Notes under the pieces: generated by a model
What the model was told of the DNA's origin: nothing
The model's input: only the letters and a program-made list of their open reading frames with translations
Database searches by the model: none
Made by a program: the position numbers and the translations under genes
Shown here: piece by piece, positions 33,970-45,395 of the stretch
Layout of the letters: every line of letters begins with the position of its first letter
How positions within the stretch are numbered: position 1 is the first letter of the stretch
NCBI RefSeq assembly: GCF_000208865.1
Contig: NC_018394.1
Location: 3,041,797 to 3,105,796, forward strand
Length of the DNA: 64,000 nt
Direction of reading: 5' to 3'
From: Neospora caninum Liverpool
Taxonomy: Eukaryota; Apicomplexa; Conoidasida; Eucoccidiorida; Sarcocystidae

Positions 33970-35235
33970 GACCTTTGGGGGGGGGGGGGGCACCTTCAGT
34001 GTTTGCGGATGCGCCTGTGCCACTTTCAAGAGTTGTACTGTGTGCATGGGTGGTCACAGTACGCAAACTCCGAACGTGTTTTGCACAGAGAACAGCGATA
34101 CAAAGCACTGGCAATGCAGAATGGACGCTGTCAGAGATGCCCCCAGCTGCCTGTAGCAGACGTGCCTTTTCGGCAAGGGTTTTCTCTACCTTTTCGTTCG
34201 ACTGTGGACTGTGGATGCAACCACTAACATCGCGGAACTGTCGCTCTGTCCTATATCCACTTGAAAGTCGGCTGACGTTCTAATGACTTGGCCATTGCCA
34301 TCGTCTGTCGTTTTCCTGTTAATTTTGGGGCTCCTGTGCCGGACCACATACTCAGAACGGAGGAATGGTTCACTCCTCCTATTGCCGACTGCCCATTCGA
34401 CTAGCAGAAGCTTCATTGGAAACTAGGTGTTGCTGAAGGGGTTTCTAAAGGACTCTTCGCGGATAATCTCCGATACTTTAAAAGCCACTCGGGGCCGACC
34501 CTGAACCCTCATATCATTTGAATTGGTGTCGTCGCGGAAGGCTCTGGCTCTTTCGAGAAAGTTTTGCCTGATCAAATAAGTTAGCCCCAAGTTTGTGTTT
34601 TCTGCGTTCTCGGATGCAGTTTCGACTTCGTTGAAGCCTGGCAAGACACGAGGGAGAGCGGACAAACAGAGCGAAACGTTCTGTCTCGTCGCGTCGTCTT
34701 TTTCTAGATCGACGCTGCTGTGGCTTCCTAGTAGCTTCTGCGTTGCTTGAGTCTTTGTTCGTCCCCTGTCGGAAGGCCTCTTCCCTCTTCAGAGAGGCAC
34801 GTACTTGCTCTGTCTTCTCGCGCTTCTCTCGCCTTCTAGCGGGCAGAACGGAGCTCGACGGACGATCCATTTGGCGGCTTGAAGCGCACGGCACACTTCT
34901 GCCCGAGAGCGCATGCATTCTCCCAGGAATCCCAACGCCCGAACTTTGCTGTTGACGAGAAACCGAGAGACGTCTCTCCCTCTACAATTTGTCTTTCGTT
35001 TCTCTTGTAGTTTAGACGGCGGTGCCAAACTCTCCCTCTGGGAGCTTTGGAAGCCTCGCCATTTTCAGCGCCGGGTGTTGTTTCCTCCTCGACTCTTTCG
35101 ACGTTGCCTCGGTCTCCCCCCGACGCGCACGAAACGAATCTCTGCGAGGGTCTTTTCCCGTCCGACAGACAAGAGAGAAACTCTTCGTGTCGTCCGTTTC
35201 TGCTCTTGGTTTCCCTCTCTTTTCGCTTAGCCAAG

Positions 35236-35892
35236 ATGATTGAAGTTATTTTGAACGACCGTCTGGGGAGGAAAATCCGCGTCAAGTGTAACCCGGACGA
35301 CACCGTCGGAGATCTAAAGAAACTTGTCGCTGCCCAATGCGGTAAGTTTGCCGGTTGATTAAAGAAGTCGAAACAAACGAAGCTGCTTCGCGTTACGCTT
35401 CATTCCTGTGAACTTCTCGCCCCTGCAACGGGTCTCTGCCGTTTCAGAAGGCGGTCGATGGCCCAACTGTAGAGAAGACACACTGCAAATGGGAAGCTCT
35501 CCTTCTCGGTGTTCCCCCAACTTTTCCTCGGTGAAACAAAACGCGAGTGCCGTTGTGCGCGGGAGGCGGATGCGCGTCGCTCGCCCGGCACTGGCTGTTG
35601 TTTTCGTAGGAGAAAAAGGGGTTTTGTCGAGACTTCCTCTCTAGCATTCCCCATAAGCTTGTCTCGACGACAGGCTTTCTGCACACAGGTTTTGCGGAAC
35701 GGTCGAACCTTTCGGAGAGGCAGCGGACTGTTTCCGGCGCATCATACTTTTCACGCGTTTATTTTGTGATTTGCAGGCACAAGAGCAGACAAAATCCGCA
35801 TTCAAAAGTGGTACACAATCTACAAGGATCACATCACTCTCGAGGATTACGAGATCCACGACGGAATGGGGCTAGAGCTGTACTACAACTGA
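35236..35892 (+). CDS. UBL5: ubiquitin-like protein Hub1/UBL5, 2 exons
   Basis: Family role: a ubiquitin-fold modifier-like protein that binds spliceosomal partners (Snu66 HIND motifs) noncovalently and influences 5' splice-site choice in the nucleus. Exons 35236-35341 and 35777-35892 join at a phase 1 intron inside Gly36, giving exactly 73 aa, the usual family length. The start [19 protein letters not shown] and the end [11 protein letters not shown] are nearly identical to human UBL5. Asp22, the residue used in HIND binding, is present. The protein ends YYN rather than diglycine, as expected for a member that is not conjugated. Lys/Arg-rich [13 protein letters not shown] is also conserved. 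The upstream region is pyrimidine-rich. The gene converges with SAS-4 to its right. Confidence 0.97.
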
Positions 35893-37787
35893 GTTCTCTG
35901 CGCTAAGCAAAAGCGACTTCCGTCGCAGATGCTGTCTCTACCTGGCGTCTCCCCGTTCCTCTCTTTTTGTTTTTTTAATCTCTTTCTCTCTGAACCCGTG
36001 TCCGCGTTGTTATTGTCAGTCTCCGGCGAGAGAAGGCTTTTTAGACCTGGGGGATGGGCAGCCGCCTGGACGGCACCAATGGCACTCCACTCTAGGCTTG
36101 GTTGCGGTTTCTTGTAAAGAACTCTTTCTTCTCGGGATTTCTTTCCACGTTTCTCTCTTCTGTCGCCCGCACTGCCTTCTGGTCTCGGTCGTTCTGTATT
36201 TCAAGACCATGTTCCCTCAACGCGACTGATTCCTCGCACCCTTGTACATGTACGGACGTGCCACAACCCAAGTAGAAATCCGTGCTCCTCTGCGGAGGAA
36301 CAGCAGCGAGTTCCCAAAACGCGAGATTTCGGCGCCTCAAATTTAAGGCTTTTTGCTCAGCTGTTTACAACCGTTTTTCTTGGCTAGAGACCGCTTTTCC
36401 TGTGCCGAGACCCCTCATATGCTGGATAGTTCGACTTGCGGGTGCTCAGATTTTTTGCTTTCCTGAAACTTCCCGTTCCGCACAGCGTCACCGCTGCTAA
36501 ATGAAACAAAAGTGCCACGGATAGCGAAACACCAGAGTGTGACGCTTACAGCCCCTCCGAGTCAAAAGGGGGACTTTCCCAAAGACACCAAAATTCAAAG
36601 TTGAATAGACTGTAGAGCACACTGCGAAAAATCCACAAAAGCCGATTTCTCCACTCTCCCGTCTCTTCCCCAGGCTTCTTGTCGGCAGTCTTCCCTTGGG
36701 ATAGTTGACCGCTTCCACGAGCACTCTCGAGTTGACCAGTAAGAAAATGCAGACGATCGAAACATACGATGCCCCATTCCCAGACGCAGCGGCGGGAGAC
36801 TGGGCTTTGCCTTATCGCAGAAACCACCCCTCTACACGCGACTCACAGCGACAGAAGACAGAAAAACAGAGAAACGACGCAAAACAGCCCCAATGCGACA
36901 AAGATTCTGTCGCACCATGCGATCCCAACCTGCATCTCCAAAACTAGATATCTCTCCGAGTATAAGCATATATCTATCTATCTACCTATCTATCTATATA
37001 TGCAGACACACACCTAAATATATATATGTATATCCATCTCTCTCTATATATAGATATAGATATAGCAAGAGATATCTATGTGGCAATACATAGTCGGAAT
37101 ATGTTGCGTGCTGAGTTAGGAGACTGCAGACGTGTTTTTCTGCGAAAGGGCTTTGCAACAAAATCGCGCGGAGATGCGCATTTGTGAATATGCATGCATG
37201 TATGCATGCATCGGTCCATTTTTTTACCGCGGGAAAACACCCCACGCATCTCAATCGCGTTTACACAGTTGGAAGGAACGCGGAGGCCATGCGCCAAGCC
37301 AATACACGGGAACACTCAACCCGAAGACCTCGAGAAAGATGCAAACAAAAAGCCTAACTCGCCACAAATTTATGTAAACGCATTTCTTTTTCTACACTTT
37401 CCAAATCGGCACGCACCCTACAAATATACAGTTTGCCTGTGGGCAAATATACATAGATATACAGTTGACATGGTCCAGTGGTGTGCGTGCACTTTGCAAA
37501 GATTGACAAGAGTGAATCTCCGGCGGGCAAAAAGATCAACAGATACCGTATCACAAGCTCCAGAGGATTCCAGAAACAAGAGAAAAGAGAACTCTCCGCT
37601 ACAAGTTGATGTACATATATGCATATATATATATATATATATGTATACATCAGTGTACGTACTTTTGTGTCCACGCTAATACTTAAGTTTCATCGTCATC
37701 ACGTTTACTGCCTGGTCTTTGGGGAGGAAGAAACTGGCGAGTTGCTTGTTGCAAAAACGGCAAACCTCAACCCCCCGATCCGCGACG
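35893..37787. other. convergent spacer between UBL5 and SAS-4 genes
   Basis: No gene seen. It holds TA and (CTAT)n microsatellites (36965-37080, 37617-37642) and the motif TGCATGCATGTATGCATGCA at about 37192-37211, a near-palindrome of overlapping TGCATGCA sites. It is probably 3' UTR of both neighbours. Confidence 0.5.
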
Positions 37788-40700
37788 TCACATCCGCCTC
37801 TTTGGCTTTCTTCGACTCCATTTGCACGCTCTCCGTTTTTCTCGATGCTTTGCGCCTTTTCGTTTCTCGCCCCTTCGCGTTGGTCTGCTGTCGCATGTCC
37901 TCGCAGGCTCCCCTCTTTGTCCCTCACAACCTCTGTTCCGTCCCTGCAACAACTGCAGTTGCTTGCTCGCCTGAGAGAAGGAATAAATCACGGACCAGCG
38001 GATGCCTCTCCGACTGCTCCCACGCTCGACGGGAACTTGAGTTGGTGGGTTCCTGGAAGCAAAAGGGAAAAACGCGAAACACGGTAGATTTTTCTTGGTG
38101 GCGCGGGAGAGACAGCGAGAGGCGACCGACGCGTCCTCGCTTTCGAGGCGTCTTTTTGTTCCGTTCGCGAAGACGGAAACCCCCTCCCCTGCAACGGCCT
38201 CGCGCGTGCTTCCGCGGAAAGGAACGAAATCGCGAAAAAACGCGGAGAACTTTGGGAAGCGACGTGTCTCCTTTTTCCACGCCCACAAAGTCGCATGCCA
38301 AAGAACAGGCGACGCCGGCGACTCTCTCCACAGAGATAGAGCAGCAAAGAGAGAGGGGACGAGAAGGCGCTCACGATCCCACTCTTTGCAGAGCGATGGT
38401 CGGTTTTCCTTCTCTTTCTTTAGAAAGGAACGCACCGTCTGGGAAGGTGATCTCTTCAACCTTGTTCGTGAAAATTTCCTTTCTCACGCCGTTGCTGAAG
38501 AGGATTTGCACGTGTCCATCGGCGAACTGAACCTCACGCTGGCCGTCTGCAAATCTGATCAGAATGCGCCGAAAAAGACACGGGAACAATGCACACCCGA
38601 AGAGGAATCGAGGAAAGACGAAAGCCAGCACAAACGCTAGAAACGCGCATCCATAACGAGTACGGAAACCGATTTTAGTGCACACCTAATATATATATAT
38701 ATATATATATATGTACAGTTCGTTTCAGCGGGGTTGCAGAGAAGAGAGACGAAACGCATCGCATTGCTCACCTGTTGTATTTCCTTCCATCGGGCAGGGT
38801 ATACTGGAGGATGTTTTGCTCCGCGAAGTGGTAAATCTGAAGAGCAGACAAGAATCTGGTGGTCTTCGTGAGAAATCGGAAAATGAACGCATGCAGAGGT
38901 CAGCCCTGCGACAGTGAAAAGTTGTCTAGACACGCGGGAAAAGGGAGAGACGACAACGGGAGGGAAGAGAGAGGAACAGCCCACAGGAAGAAACAAGGGA
39001 GAATGAGAGAGAAAGAAGGAACGACGAAAGAGAGAGAAAGAAGAAACAAGGGAGAACGAGAGAGAAAGAAACAACGGAGAAACCGCCAGAGATACAAACT
39101 TTGGAAAAGGTGGACGCAGACACAGAAGACGCACATGCATTTCTTCCCCGGTTGAAATTCGAAGGTCTCCGTTGACAAAGAGGACAAACGTCGATCCGTT
39201 ATTCGCCTGGACTTTCTGCAAACCGCTTTCGTAGAGCAACCGGCGCAGGCCTGAGAGAAAAGAAATGCGCAATTCCGAGAATGCACATGGATCGATCTCA
39301 CAGGTCGACTCCAGACAACACGATTTGCATTCTCATGAGATATCTCGCACTGACGAGGAGCCCATGCTGGAGAGCAGAGAAACAGTCCAACACACGTATA
39401 CAACGCCTACGAAATGTATGCACGCAGATATAAATAAATATATATAAATATATATATATATAAATGTATATATATATATATATATATGGATGGATAGATG
39501 TGCATAGACTTCACATGGAGGTGCGTCTTTAGGCTTGCATGTGAAGGAGTAGCTACGCCGCGCCGAGAAAGCCCTGCGAGGTGGATTCGCGAGCAACGTG
39601 TATCTGTCTATGTGGATCTTTGAATGTCTCGACGCGTTGTTGAAGTGCTGTGCAGTGTGTGGACCTGTGCGGTAGATGATTTCTTTCCGCCCCGCCTTCT
39701 CCTTCTCCTTGGCAATGTCTCCGGGGTTTTTCAAGAGCTGAAACAAGGCCTCGCGACTGCGCTGGAATGGCCCCTCAAAGTCGAACTGGAGAAGATCGCG
39801 CATGCTGCGTCGGAAAAGACCTGAGACACGACGCGGAGAGCACACGAGCGTGGAAAGGCCGCGATGTGAAGAGAAGACGGCGCGAGAAAAAAGGGGAGGA
39901 AAGGAGGGAAAAGAAGACAAGAGAAGAACAGCTGCGCAGAGAGCCGAAGAAAGAGGACGCGGCGGGCACGTGCACGAGCGAAGAGACACGCGAGAGCCTC
40001 GACCCAGACGCAAACACGTCTCCTGTCTCTTTTCAATGCAGTCACGTCTCCTCTCTCGCCTCTCTCTCTTCTTTCAATGCAGTCACGTCTTCTCTCTCGC
40101 CTCTCTCTCTTCTTTTCCCTCCACACGACTCTGTCGCCTACTTTGGTTGCACTCGGGCGCTTTGGAAGCATCGGCGCGTCTCGCGCCTGGCCCCGCGGGA
40201 GCTGAGGCAGTTGTATGGTTCGTCTCCACGAAAGGTCCGTCCTTCTCGCCCTGTGAAGTGCCGCGCTGCGACAAGTCTTCGACCTTCTCGCTTTCCACGC
40301 TCTCTGCGCCTCCGCCCCTTCCCGTCCCGCGTTCCGCCGACTCCGCACCGGCCTCGGCGCTCCTCGCGGATTCGCGGCCTGGCCCGGGAAAGAACTGCGG
40401 GCTGGGCACGCTGGGAAGCGCCGCAGCCGTGCACGGCGCAGGCGAAACTGCGTAGCACGACGGCGTGAGAAGAGCGGCGCCGGCGTCCGCTTGACTCGCG
40501 GAGCCGCTCGCGTTGGCGAGGCTCTCAGACTTCCTGTCTGGCTCTTCGCGCGGCGCGCCAGGCGGCGCGGGGAGCCCGTTCTGGAGAGGAAAGCCGCGCT
40601 TCTCTGGCTTCTCTGGAAGAAAACGGCGAGACGCAGCGCCGGGAAACGGCGAAGCCGCCGCGGGAGACAGCCGACAGGACGCCGGCTGTCTGTACACCTG

Positions 40701-43700
40701 AAACTCCGTGGCGGTTTCGGGAGGAGACGCGGGTTCCACCTGCGCAGCCCCGTCTGCCGCCTGCGCAGGACGCGGGCCTTCTTCCTCTCTGCGTCGCGCC
40801 GCAATCCAACGCCGCTGCCGCTCCAACTCCCACTGCTGCTCCTCGAGTTGCTCCTGCTGACGCTTGAGCCGTTCCTCGTACTCCCGCAGCCGAGTCGCCA
40901 GCGCCGAAGAAGAAGTCGAGGCGAAGGATGCGTCGGGTCGCGTGGGAGGGTCCGTTAGCTGTTCCGGTTCCCCTCCTCCGCGAGACGCGCGCGGTTCCTG
41001 GTCGGAGGGATGAAGAGACAGCGCGGTGTGGAGACTCGTCTCCACAGCTTCTTCCCACTCCGAGAGCGAAAGGCGAGGAGGTGGATGCAGTGCCTCGGCG
41101 TCGGGGTCTGGGGCACGGATAACCGCGAGTTCTTCTCTCGACGGCGCCTCTCTCCCAGGCCGCCGAGTTCCCTGGAGTCCAGGTGGACGCTGCGTCTCGC
41201 TGTCCGCGCTTTCGTCTTCTCGCTGCGACGGGGATTCCCCGCCATACCACGATCTTCTCCGGCCGTCAGGCGGACCGGCTGCATGCAGAGGCCGCGAAGA
41301 GGCGACGGCGAGAGGCCGGCTGTGCGTTCGCTCTCTTGGAGAGAAATCGTGTTCGTCCTCGAGCGCGCGGTGACGGGGGGAATCCGTCGGCATTCCCGGC
41401 TCCTCGCCAGAGTCGGAGAGCATTTCTCTCTTCCGTGTCGCTGGCTGGCAGGCGCCCCGAGCGTGGGGTGTACGTACACCTGCCGACCGCGGAGACATTT
41501 GGGACGAGAAGCGCCTTTCCGGCCCCCGTTTCGGCGCGTCGAGCCCCGTTTTCGCGCGCGCCAACAGGAAACCGGTCTTCCCTTTCGCAGTTGCGCAGAA
41601 CTGCTGCTCCGCCAGAGACAGTTCTTCTTTCAGGGCACAGTTCTCTTCTTGCACAACTTCTTTCTCGCGTCGGAGACGCTCGACTACGGCTCGCCACCGC
41701 TCCTTTGCCGTTCGAAATTCTTCCTGGAAAACAGAAAACACTCGACATTCCGCGCGTCTCTCTTCCAACCTCTCTCGGCCTTCGTCCCAACTTCCTCCGC
41801 GCTTTGCCCTTCCTTCCCTTCTCTTTCCCTTCTCTCTCTTCTTTCCCATCTCTCTCTTTCTCTTTCCCTTCTCCCTCTCGGTTCTTTCTCTCCTCGCACC
41901 CTGCGCTCCACCCATGTGTCTCCGTTCCCTGCTCTCCCTCTGTTGTGTGCTTCTGATTTTTCTTTTCCGCGCGTTCTCGCTGTCGTTCCCTCGCCTCTCT
42001 GTCCCCTCTCTCCGTCTTTGCCCGTCTCTCACCTGAACTTCTTCTAAGCGCTGTTGGAGCGTCCGGTGTCGCTCCTGTTGCTCCTGTTGTTGCTGAATCG
42101 ATTCGCGTAGTCTCTCGCGCTCGCGTGCGACGCGCCGTTTCTCTCTCAGAAGCTGCTGCCGCCCCGCTTCGATTTCTCGCCAGGCGAGCTGTCGATCTTC
42201 TTCCACTCCTCTCCTCAGGGACTCTGAACAGCCGCAGACAAGCCAGAGAGAACAAGGACTGTCCCTTCCAGGCAGAAACGCGAGAAAAGACAGAGAGGCT
42301 AACAGCCAAACGAAAACGCGCACGCGCGTCCAGGCAATCCTAACCCGCATGTTACCTCGTTCAAACGCGATGTCCTCTCTTTGCTTTTGCAGCTCGGTCG
42401 AGATGCGCCGGAGCCTCGCTTCGCCATCGCGCAGTCTCTGCAGCTGCAACTTTAGCAATTCCAGTCTGCTCTCGAGAAGGCCTGGAGAACTTCCTTGCTC
42501 TGTCTGGAGAAACTCCGGGGCTTCGAATCCAGGCAGAACCCCGTCCAAGTCCTCTCTTTGTTCTCTGCCTCCCTCTGCATGCGCGGCGTCGAACAGGAAG
42601 CCTGCGCTCTCTCCTCTCGGCCCGTCTCCCCTTTCCGCGTGGCCTTGCAGACTCTGGGAGGCGCCCTGTGGAAACGAACTCGCTGCGCGCTGCGACGGCC
42701 GACGCGAGGAAATCCCGCGCTCTTCGACGGCGTAGAAACGGTCGCGAACGAGGTCAGAAATCGGCGCCTCGCCCGCTGGAAGGTCTTCGCTGTCATCTGC
42801 TCCAAGAGGCGCGGCTGTCTCTACACCGCGGGGGCCCGCTGGCGGATCTCCTCGCGGCCGAGAAACAAAGCCGCGCGGAGACGCTCCCTTTGCTGGTCCG
42901 AAACCCGCAGAGACGCCATGGCCTTCTCTCTCGAACGCGCTGGACTCCATTTCAGACGTCGTGGAAAACGTCTTCGAGAGCAAGCCGCAGCTCGAACTGG
43001 ACGTCTGTGCCCCGTCCGCCGTCGTGACACTCGCGCTGCTGCCTGTGCGCGTGCTCGCGAGGTGTACATACACCCCGTCGGCGTGCTTCCCTTCCCGCAC
43101 CTTTCGGCCTCTCGACTGCTCTTCCGGCTCGCCCGCGTCGTCGCCTTCAAAGTCGTCGGACCGTCTCGGCGCACCCGTTTTTCCAAGTCGCGAGCTCTGC
43201 GCAACATTCGCCTGGCCGTCGCGCTCGCCGTCCGCCGTTCTCGCGAGACTTCGTCCCCAAGGCCCTTCGTCGCGCTGGCGATCGAAACACCGGCCGCCGC
43301 CAGCTTGGCTTGCATGCGGCTCCTCGAAACTGCGAACGCAGAGACGGCCCTCTCGCTCGTCTCTCTCGCGTTCTCTGCGTTCCGGAGTGGAGCCCGCGTC
43401 TCCGGTGTCTCTTCGCCCGTCCCCCCACACTTCTCTTCTCGGCGAGTGAGACTCGTTGAGCGAGGCGAACAGCGGCAAGTCACGTCCGTCGCCGTGGCCG
43501 TCGCGTCTCTCCTCGCTTCCCGGCTGCTGCTCGCAGTCTGCAAGAAAGGCAAAGATCCGACAAAAAGGAGCCATAAAACCTCTCAAGGGTCTCTCTCGCC
43601 GCGCCTCCCCACGCAAAAGACCGTTCCCGCTCGCGCATTCTCGAGACTCACCTTCTCCGAAGCTGTAGACCAGGGCGGAAGGCGCTTTGTCGTTGAGCAC

Positions 43701-45395
43701 CGGTCGCGCGCTCGAAAGCGGCTTCTCGTTGGGAAGAGAAACGCGGGAATGCCTCCTCGCGGGGGACGCCTCATCTCCAGTGTACGTACCGAAGCGGCTC
43801 TGCCCCCGAAGCTCCTCCGGCTCTTCGCGAACCGGCACAGAGCGCCATCCCTTCGCTCGTTCGCGAGCTCTGTGACGCCCCGCGTTCGCCTCGTCTTCAG
43901 GCGTCGCCGTCCACACGAGCGAGACGCTGTCATCTTCGTCGCCGTCTCTCCCCTCGACGTTCTCCTCTCTGCTCTGAGAAACGCGCAAGTCGCAGTCGAA
44001 ACTCGCATCGCGTCCCCCTCGCTCCACACACGCTCGCTCTTCTCTGTCTCCCCGCTCGTCTCTCGCTCTCTCCCGCCGCGCGCACTCCTTGGACTCCCTC
44101 GCAGCGGGTCCCTCCCGCGAAAACGCGAACGAAGACGCGCGGGGCACGGCCTCGGAGAGCTCCGCTCCCGGAGAAAGGTTTTCGGAGTCGGGAGTCTCCT
44201 GTCCACGGAGCGAAGGTTTCCGCGAAGAGACAGAAGCTCGGAACCGAGCCGCAAAGGCAGCTTGCAACCCCCCGCGTCTCCGAAGGAACGGCCGGGGACT
44301 CACGCCCGCCCCCCGCCGCGCCTCCTCACTCGCCATGTCTCTATCAGAAGACGAGGACGACTGCCATGCAGAGGGAGAATCCAAGGGTGCCCTGGAAGCG
44401 ACGCGAGAACGGGACGGCGCCCGCGGAAAAAAACCCGGCTCTGAACCGCGCCAGACGAACGACGCGTCAACTCCACTACGTGCCACGCTTCCGTCTCTGC
44501 CCCAGCCGCGGTCGCCTTCTTCTCTTCCCACGCGACGCACGGCCTGTCTCTCCGCAAAGGCGACAGCTGTCTCCTCGTCGGAGACGTTTTCTTCTCGGGC
44601 GTCGGGTCCCCTCGCCCCAGGTTTTCCGTCTTCCACGTCTATGTCTCCTTTCCAGCTCTCTGCCGTTGCTGGGCTGTGTGTGAAGGCGCTGTCTCCGCCT
44701 CGTTCCGCAGCTGGAAGAGACTCCGGCCTCTCGGCCCCGCCTCGCTTTTCCTCGCCGCTCTTTGGACGCCCGCGCAGACGAACTTCTTCTCTCGCCAAGG
44801 CGCGCTCCAGCAGCCGCTCAAAGTTGCCGTCTGTGTTGAGTCCCACGGGAACGTCGTCGAGATTCACTGGCGACTTTCGGGGAATCTCCTCGAAGACAAG
44901 GTCGGGCGGCGCACGCAGCGGCGGCGACGGGGGCAGTGCGCGCGGCGGCGGATACTCTCGCCACCAGTCCAAAGGGTCCGGCGAAGCAGCGGAAGAAGAG
45001 GAAGAAGAAGAGGAAGAAGAGGAAGAAGGATTGTGTGTGGGGGAGATCGGAAGTCTTCCTTCGGTGTTTTCTGGGAGAGAAGAAGCTAATCCTTCCGTGG
45101 AGAGTATCTGTTTGGTTGGATGGGAAGAGTACGAGGCACTGAGTCGGTCGAGGCCGAATCCGTTGTCTATGCGAGCTCGCGACTTCCTTTCCGTGCTGTG
45201 AGATGGACGGTTGCCTCCCTTGCCAGTGAGAGAAGTCTTTTGGCGTTGGCTTGGCGAGACTGGCCCTCGCGAAGAACCGAGTTTCTGCGCATTTTTGTAC
45301 GACGAGCCTATCGAGCGATACGAGGCTCGAAGAGAAGCTTCGTCTGCACTCGCATGCAAAGAGAGACTTCCCCGTAAGCTGCGCGAGTGACTCAT
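37788..45395 (-). CDS. SAS-4/CPAP (CENPJ)-like centriole protein with C-terminal TCP10/G-box, 9 exons
   Basis: Family role: centriole assembly scaffold that controls microtubule length and links to STIL/Ana2 through the C-terminal G-box. Exons on the minus strand: 45395-43652, 43537-42356, 42223-42033, 41723-40142, 39820-39665, 39250-39135, 38836-38772, 38554-38436, 38188 to 37788 (end uncertain); phases agree, about 1851 aa. The G-box is a run of short strands with repeated xDG/xNG turns, spread over five small exons: GRKEIIYRTG, FVLFVNGDLR, ILQYTLPDGRKYN, RFADGQREVQFADGHVQ, ILFSNGVRKEIF, EEITFPDG, VSVFANGTKR. The central part has coiled-coil stretches (Glu/Gln/Arg-rich, around residues 950-1150). 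Most of the rest is disordered, with a poly-Ser run at 124-135. A block at 179-200 (DDVPVGLNTDGNFERLLERA) recalls a short motif shared by CPAP proteins. The tail after FANGTKR is unlike the family and may hide another intron. Confidence 0.87.
39425..39487. repeat. (TA)n microsatellite in intron 5 of SAS-4
   Basis: TAAATATATA and TATATATATA runs lie between the exons at 39250 and 39665. A second array at 38688-38712 lies in the intron between 38554 and 38772. Both are spliced out. Confidence 0.8.
41467..41480. repeat. GGTGTACGTACACC palindrome inside SAS-4 exon 4
   Basis: Perfect 14-base palindrome inside coding sequence. A sister copy, GGTGTACATACACC with one internal mismatch, lies in exon 2 of the same gene at 43061-43074. 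Confidence 0.7.

Larger units (their letters stand above)
30994..35235. other. gene-poor stretch with inverted repeats and an assembly gap
   Basis: No gene is recognised. It contains two inverted copies of a ~190-base repeat (31211-31398 and 33779-33969), a run of unsequenced bases, G homopolymers at 33671-33678 and about 33976-33988, and, at its right end (about 34700-35235), pyrimidine-rich sequence that is probably promoter and leader of UBL5. Confidence 0.5.

Noticed and set aside
26800..35200. Nuclear copies of mitochondrial or plastid DNA
   Set aside because: Such insertions are common in coccidia and were considered, but I could not recognise cox1, cob or rRNA fragments by eye; alignment to the organelle genomes would settle it.
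42495..44444. 649-codon open frame on the + strand
   Set aside because: It lies entirely antisense to SAS-4 exons 1-2 and is Arg/Ser/Ala-rich, as expected opposite a GC-rich disordered protein. No domain or splice structure.
44089..45201. 370-codon open frame on the + strand
   Set aside because: Antisense shadow of SAS-4 exon 1; it ends in a poly-Glu run that is just the complement of the SAS-4 poly-Ser stretch.
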